A stretch of DNA of 64,000 bases from Cryptomeria japonica (taxonomy: Eukaryota; Streptophyta; Pinopsida; Cupressales; Cupressaceae): positions 141,304,897 through 141,368,896 of the forward strand of contig NC_081407.1 in NCBI RefSeq assembly GCF_030272615.1, given 5' to 3'. Position 1 is the stretch's first letter. The number at the start of each line of letters is the position of its first letter. This document shows positions 59,088 through 64,000 of the stretch, in pieces. A model generated the notes under the pieces. That model saw only the letters and a list, made by a program, of their open reading frames with translations, was not told the origin of the DNA and searched no databases. Made by a program: the position numbers and the translations under genes.

Positions 59088-59160
59088 ATAATGAAAAAAT
59101 GTGGAGATGAACTTATTTTATTTTAACGTAAAATAAGTTCATCTCCATTTATTTCATTAT
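59088..59160. repeat. Foldback sequence with 19-bp perfect arms
   Basis: The arms TGGAGATGAACTTATTTTA (59102-59120) and its reverse complement (59129-59147) enclose an 8-nt loop. Pairing continues imperfectly outward (aatgaaa / tttcatt). It could be a tiny MITE or a recombination product. The hAT element begins 20 bp further on. Confidence 0.85.
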
Positions 59161-59166
59161 TTAAAC

Positions 59167-60226
59167 CAAAGTTCCCAGACTCGGACTCGGCTCTGACTCG
59201 GCAAGGCTGACTCGGCAAAATAAGAAAACCCTTGAAATTTAGAGATTTTTAACAATTTAAAACTTGTTTCATACACCCATTATTGAATTAAGCTTAAAGA
59301 CACTATAACATCATCAAATAGAAGCTAATTTGATCACATACATAAACATACATCCATCACATGCGTAGAAATGTAAATTGTAGCTGAAGGAATTAGAAAA
59401 CATAGATATATAGAGTTATAAATGTTGTCCAATGTATATAAAATCCATGACTTCAAATGTTCCCAAACATATATGTAACTGTAAAGTGTAAACAAAAACA
59501 AGTCTATGGCTCAGGCTCTGGCTCAGCCTCGTCTATCTGCCTCCTAGAAAGGCGTCTAAGGTAGGTCTTGGATGACTGAGTAGCCATAGTCTTTGCCTGT
59601 GATGTGCCAGTCTGAGTAGCCATAGGTGTTGGGGACGAGGGGACGTGTTTCCGGGACGGGGAGACCAAGGGCCTAAGTTTGGGGACGGCAGGGGGACGGC
59701 GACGGGGTGGTGGTGCTGATATAGTTATAAGAATTATGACAGTATTACAGTATAAGAATTACATTTTCAAATGAGACTATAGGAAATTTGAAATACTAAA
59801 TCTAAATACCAATTACCAAGATTTCTAAGTTGTGTTGTTATATGGAGCCTAATCAGAGTTAGAGGTTAGATTTTCCCTACTTCTATCGGCGCGGTTTCCC
59901 CCTATATTTTTCAATGGGGGTTTGGGGGCAGCGCCCCGCGAGGCCAAAAATACTTTTATTATTTTCTAAAGGCATCGGGTGTTATAAGAAAGTGAAATGG
60001 CGAAAAAAGTCATTAAAAAATGTATGTTTGTTTTTTTTTTACTGCACTTTATTAAGTGACTCCAGCCGGGTCACGACCCTCGGACTCGGCGAGTCAGGGA
60101 ATGACTTGCCTGACTCGGTGAGTCACGCCCTCTGACCCGTCCGAGCCCGGGTCAGGGTCACCGTGACTTGGCAGGGGTCACCCGGCCCGCTGACTCGCGT
60201 GACTCGCCGCGAGTCACGGAACTCTG
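59167..60226. mobile_element. Non-autonomous hAT element, 1,060 bp, 8-bp TSD
   Basis: ATTTAAAC occurs at 59159-59166 and 60227-60234, the 8-bp duplication typical of hAT. The left end is CAAAGTTCCCAGACTCGG and the right end (inverted) CAGAGTTCCGTGACTCGC. Subterminal regions are packed with GACTCGG/GAGTC words (59179-59216 and 60060-60220), as in hAT subterminal repeats. There is no transposase. The interior holds a GGGGACG-rich stretch (59636-59720) and a hairpin-like CCCCCTATATTT...GGGGG segment (59900-59925), possibly from another transposon. Confidence 0.9.
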
Positions 60227-60757
60227 ATTTAAACATTGATAAAAAAATAACAAGAATAAATAAATAAAATTATGTAAATTAGAAATCCTTACTTGGGCCT
60301 TCTGCAAATCATGGCATTGAAAACCCTCATGTCCTCTACAAATCGTGGCACAAAAAACCCTCATGTCTTCTGCAAATCGCATTTAGGGCTGCCATTTTTC
60401 GTTTTTGTGTTTTTTCTAGTGAATGGCATTGTTTTTGGACCTGTGTTTTATCATATCAGTTAATATAAGCGGTGGTTTTTTTTTACCCATGATTTTGACC
60501 TATGTTTTTCTATCCCTTGTGAGCACTTGACATGAACTCAGCAAGTTGCGCGAGCTGAGCCGGGGGGTACTTGCAGTTTTTCCGGCATCTGCGAGTTGCG
60601 AGTAAACCCATGAGTCACTCGTAGTGCCAAAAAAACTGCGAGTACTCTCCGTCTTGGTAAGTAGTTGATCTATGACTAAACCACTCAAGTCACTACGCTG
60701 ACTTCAATTTAAAGGTAAGCCTTATCTTCTAATATACTACACTATCAATGCAACAGT

Positions 60758-63700
60758 CATAGTTGAAAATCTCGGACTCGCCTCGGACTCGGCAAACCAA
60801 AATTTTGGACTCGGACTCGGACTCGTGAAAGTCTCGCGAAAGACTCGGCAAAAAAAAAAAACCATAGTTTTACAAAAAAACATAAAGAAATTAATGCATT
60901 TAGAGAACATGAGTGCCATAATTGAAACATTACACATGTCATATGATCTACAAAGTACAAACACACAATATTTGAAATTTCATCATTCATGGCAGCATAT
61001 TCAAGTTTCAAGTTTCAACTCTAAAATGTATAATACTATAATGGCAGCATAAGTATATAAATGTTCACAAAATTACATATAATGATATGTCCAAGTCCAA
61101 CTGCAAATGTGAAAAACAGCAATGTGAATGAACAAACCAAAGAGAAGACTACATCTTCCTCTTTGTATTTTTCCTAATATAGCTCAATTTTTCAGGCCTT
61201 GAGCTAGAAGTAGTAGCAGTGGGTGTTGTGGTATCTAAATGGTGAGATGATTCTTCTTCAAAGTCATAGTCCTCATCATCATCCTCATCTTCGTCCTCAT
61301 CTTCATCCAATCTTGCTCCTTCTGCATCTTGTGCTGCTCCTCTCTCTATTTCTGCAATTTCTTCTTCGGTAAGGAGGACATCATCACCATCATTTTGTTC
61401 ATTCATGGTCCAATCACCATATGGATCAATTTCATCCAAGTCAATGGCCTCATGTGAAACACCCTCCACCTGTCTAACTCGAAGGCGAAGGTTGTACCGA
61501 ACAAATACTAGATCATTGAGCCGCTTTTGTGACAATCTATTTCTCTTCTTTGTGTGAATGCTTTCAAAGACACTCCAATTTCGTTCACACCCAGAAGCAC
61601 TGCATGGCTGAGACAAAACACGGATAGCTATCTTTTGAAGATTAGGCGTGCCGGCACCATAATTCTCCCACCATAAATCTACAAAAAACATTTAGAAATA
61701 TTAGAATTGAGAAAAAAATGTAACAATCAAGTTTGTAGGTTTTTTCTTGCACTATTGAACTAAGTTACTAAATGTTTTACCTGGTTGTTGTTTTCCTCTC
61801 CTATCAATTGCTAGTTGTGATGAGAAGAGTCTCCCCTCTGCACTTTTGTAGATCTTGAACAATGGAATGAACATTTCCAAATTCAGAAATAGATACTAGA
61901 TAGTCAAAGTGTCAAACTCAAATTCAATAATGAACATTTCCGAATTCATAAATAAAGATAGAGCAATTGCAAATGTCAAATCTCACCTCCAACTCATCAA
62001 GAACCTTGTCTCTCAACTCAGGATCAGGTGTCATCTTATCAATGCATGTAATAACACCTGCCATGACCTCCTCATCAGCCCTAAATGAATCAGAGAAGTA
62101 GAATTTCGGGTTCAAAAAGTAGGCGAAGGCATGTATCGGTTGGTGGAGTTGGTTTGTCCACCTACGATCAATGATGCGCCAAAAGATTTCACATTTTCTT
62201 GCATTTCCACGATAGTAATGTGAAATGGCCTCTTTGGCCCTATCCATGGCCTCATAAATGAAACCCATTGGCATGCCCTCTCCATCCACCATACGAAGAA
62301 CCCTCACCAAAGGTTCTGTCACCTAAAAAAATTAAAACAAATTTTAAATTAATACAAAATCAACCCCTAAAAAATAAAATCAGCAAATAGACAAGATTGT
62401 ATAAACTTTACTTTTGTGTTTGTTACTTACCGCAGTCAACTCCTCTCCACTTTTATTGAACCCATCATCAAAAACAATGGTCACAATCTTCTCTGCTTCA
62501 GGTCTTTTGGAGTATGCAGACCCCAACCAAGCATCTGACACAAACATCTGCTTAAGATGAGGAATGGCACTAAGAATGCTCTGCAAAGTGATGAAGTGGC
62601 TAGCAAATCGTGTCACTCCAGGTCGCACAAGGTCCTTGCCATTTGTGTATTTTCTCATCAAAGCAAGCACCCAAGTATGGTTGTAGATGAATTTGGTGAC
62701 ACTTTTTGCATCTTCAACCACCTTCTTCACCCATCCAATCTTCCCAATGTCCTCTAGCACCAAGTCCAAGCAATGTGCAGCACAAGGACTCCATGTAATC
62801 GAAGGATGCCTCTGCATAAGCATTCTACCTGCAGATACATATGCAGCTGCGTTGTCCGTGATAATTTGGACAACATTCTCAACTCCAACTTCCCGAACCA
62901 CACCATCCAACAGATTACACAAAGTCTCTGCATTTTTTATTTCATTTGAGGCATCAACAGACTTTATGAATACCATTGCACCATTTGAAGCCACCAAGAA
63001 GTTGAGAAGAGTCCTATTCCGTCCATCTGTCCATCCATCAGATAAAATGCTGCATCCTTTTCTCTTCCAATACCTTTTCTGATCATCAACCACACCTTCT
63101 ATATTTTTCACAGCTTTCTCTAGCAATGGCCCACTGAAGTCATGACCTGTTGGGGCCTTAAACCCCTTACCCGCCACTGTACATGCATTAACAAAACTTT
63201 CCCAATACACATTGTTTGCTGCATTGAAAGATAGATTATTGTAAAACCAAAAGTTTGAAGCTGCTATCCGTGCTTGTTCATGCTTCTCTTTATTCCATCC
63301 TGTACCTTCAAGTGAAGGTTGTGCACCTGGAACATTGCGTGGTACAAAAAAATTAGGGTCTGATCTAACAGGAGTGCCACTAGCCTCACCCTCATTGTCA
63401 CCAAAAGATGAAAGTGACTGACGACCCCGACTATGACCAATGGGACCCGAAGTGGACAATGTGGGATTCATTGCAGCTGCTATGGCTTCTCTTGTTTTTT
63501 GCCTTTCTTCCTTATGCATATCATTCTCAGCAAGAATGGCCTTCATCTCTCTAATAATTTCAGTAGTTGATTTGGGGCATGCCTCCACACCATATCCAGG
63601 TATTTGTGCAAGGTGGTATTTTAATCTATTGATTCCACCAGTCATCCATCTTGTGCATTCGGTGCAAGTGACCTCCCCTTTTTTGCTTCCTGCAATCCCA

Positions 63701-64000
63701 TATTTCCAAGCTTTATCTCTTTGTCTTCCTGACCTTGGGGTTGCCCTTGGAGTTGAACTTGCCATTGCTGATTTAACATGAAAAAAAAAAATCAGCAGGG
63801 TTTTATGGAAAATCAACAAAAAAAATGACAATGAATCATTTGGGAAAAATAGCATTCAAAAACAAGAAAAAAAAAAGAGGAAATAACTTAGGAAAGAAAA
63901 TAGAAAAAAATTTGGCAGCATATCCCCTTGTTTTTCAAGATTTTTTTCAGTTTCAAAACAATGAAATGATTCAAATGAAAAAAAAAAAGAAAGAGAAAAA
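60758..64000 (-). mobile_element. Autonomous-type hAT transposon, right part beyond window
   Basis: A terminus CATAGTTGAAAATCTCGG at 60758 precedes GACTCGG-rich subterminal repeats (60770-60850). It resembles the ends of the 1.06-kb element. The transposase gene lies just inside, on the minus strand. The other terminus is not in the window, so the TSD (candidate GCAACAGT, 60750-60757) cannot be confirmed. Confidence 0.7.
61149..63765 (-). CDS. hAT-family transposase, four exons, no interruptions
   Basis: The gene would cut and re-insert hAT elements in the nucleus. Exons read 63765-62431, 62322-61987, 61895-61781 and 61678-61149, joined at GT/AG borders in phase, for 771 residues. In order: a BED-type zinc finger (C34, C37, H51 and C63; CTECTRWMTGG...RLKYHLA), a DUF659 region (GHDFSGPLLEKAV, GCSILSDGWTDGRNRTLLNF, IITDNAAAYVSAG, PCAAHCLDLVLE), the catalytic core and an insertion domain. 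The hATC dimerisation domain has WWENYG, SQPCSASGCERNWSVFESIH and NRLSQKRLNDLVFVRYN. The tail is very acidic (Asp/Glu run) and ends Lys/Arg-rich. The start at 63765 was chosen because MASSTPRATPRSG begins the conserved part; the upstream in-frame extension is low-complexity. Exon 3 boundaries are the least certain. The open frame suggests recent activity or domestication. Confidence 0.88.

Overview
The window looks like nuclear DNA of a seed plant with a very large, repeat-rich genome, most likely a gymnosperm/conifer (inference). The reasons are a plant-specific CBL gene with introns of tens of kilobases, nested Ty3/gypsy and Ty1/copia elements, LTRs of 4-6 kb, plant-type copia primer sites (TGGTATCAGAGC) and plant hAT transposons. 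I see no bacterial gene, RNA gene, CRISPR array or organelle gene.

Host gene. Three small plus-strand exons at 1374-1497, 11009-11091 and 46850-46909 join in phase, each with GT/AG borders. They encode the first 89 residues of a calcineurin B-like calcium sensor of the CBL2/CBL3 (tonoplast) class. Introns 1 and 2 are about 9.5 kb and 35.8 kb, and intron 3 runs off the right edge (>17 kb). Nearly everything else therefore lies inside introns of this one gene.

Intron 1 (1498-11008) holds a decayed minus-strand chromodomain gypsy fragment (about 3318-4185), a 2.2-kb solo LTR with perfect CTAAT target-site duplications (5495-7724) and a perfect 34-bp inverted repeat (9806-9880). Intron 2 (11092-46849) holds a second LTR end (to 12420) and a 25.9-kb composite gypsy element (12633-38503, TSD CACGG). 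The composite contains two truncated gypsy insertions of another, giant-LTR family (about 17.1-27.2 kb and 28.1-34.6 kb). A decayed plus-strand copia element follows (about 39.8-44.26 kb), and a gag-only minus-strand copia derivative (41651-44099) sits inside its 3' LTR. A 138-bp tandem duplication lies just before exon 3.

Intron 3 (from 46910) holds a solo LTR (47496-54715) split by a nearly intact 5.2-kb minus-strand copia element (48509-53750, TSD TGCAC, non-canonical TA...TA ends). Further right are a hAT transposase remnant (57.9-58.6 kb), a foldback sequence, a 1.06-kb non-autonomous hAT element (59167-60226, 8-bp TSD ATTTAAAC) and a four-exon, uninterrupted hAT transposase gene (61149-63765, minus). 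The far end of that last transposon is outside the window.

Most in-frame stops in the retroelement genes stand where Gln or Arg is expected (CAG to TAG, CAA to TAA, CGA to TGA). That is the expected mark of cytosine deamination in methylated, silenced elements. All calls come from reading the sequence; no database search or alignment software was used, and repeat counts and divergences were counted by eye.
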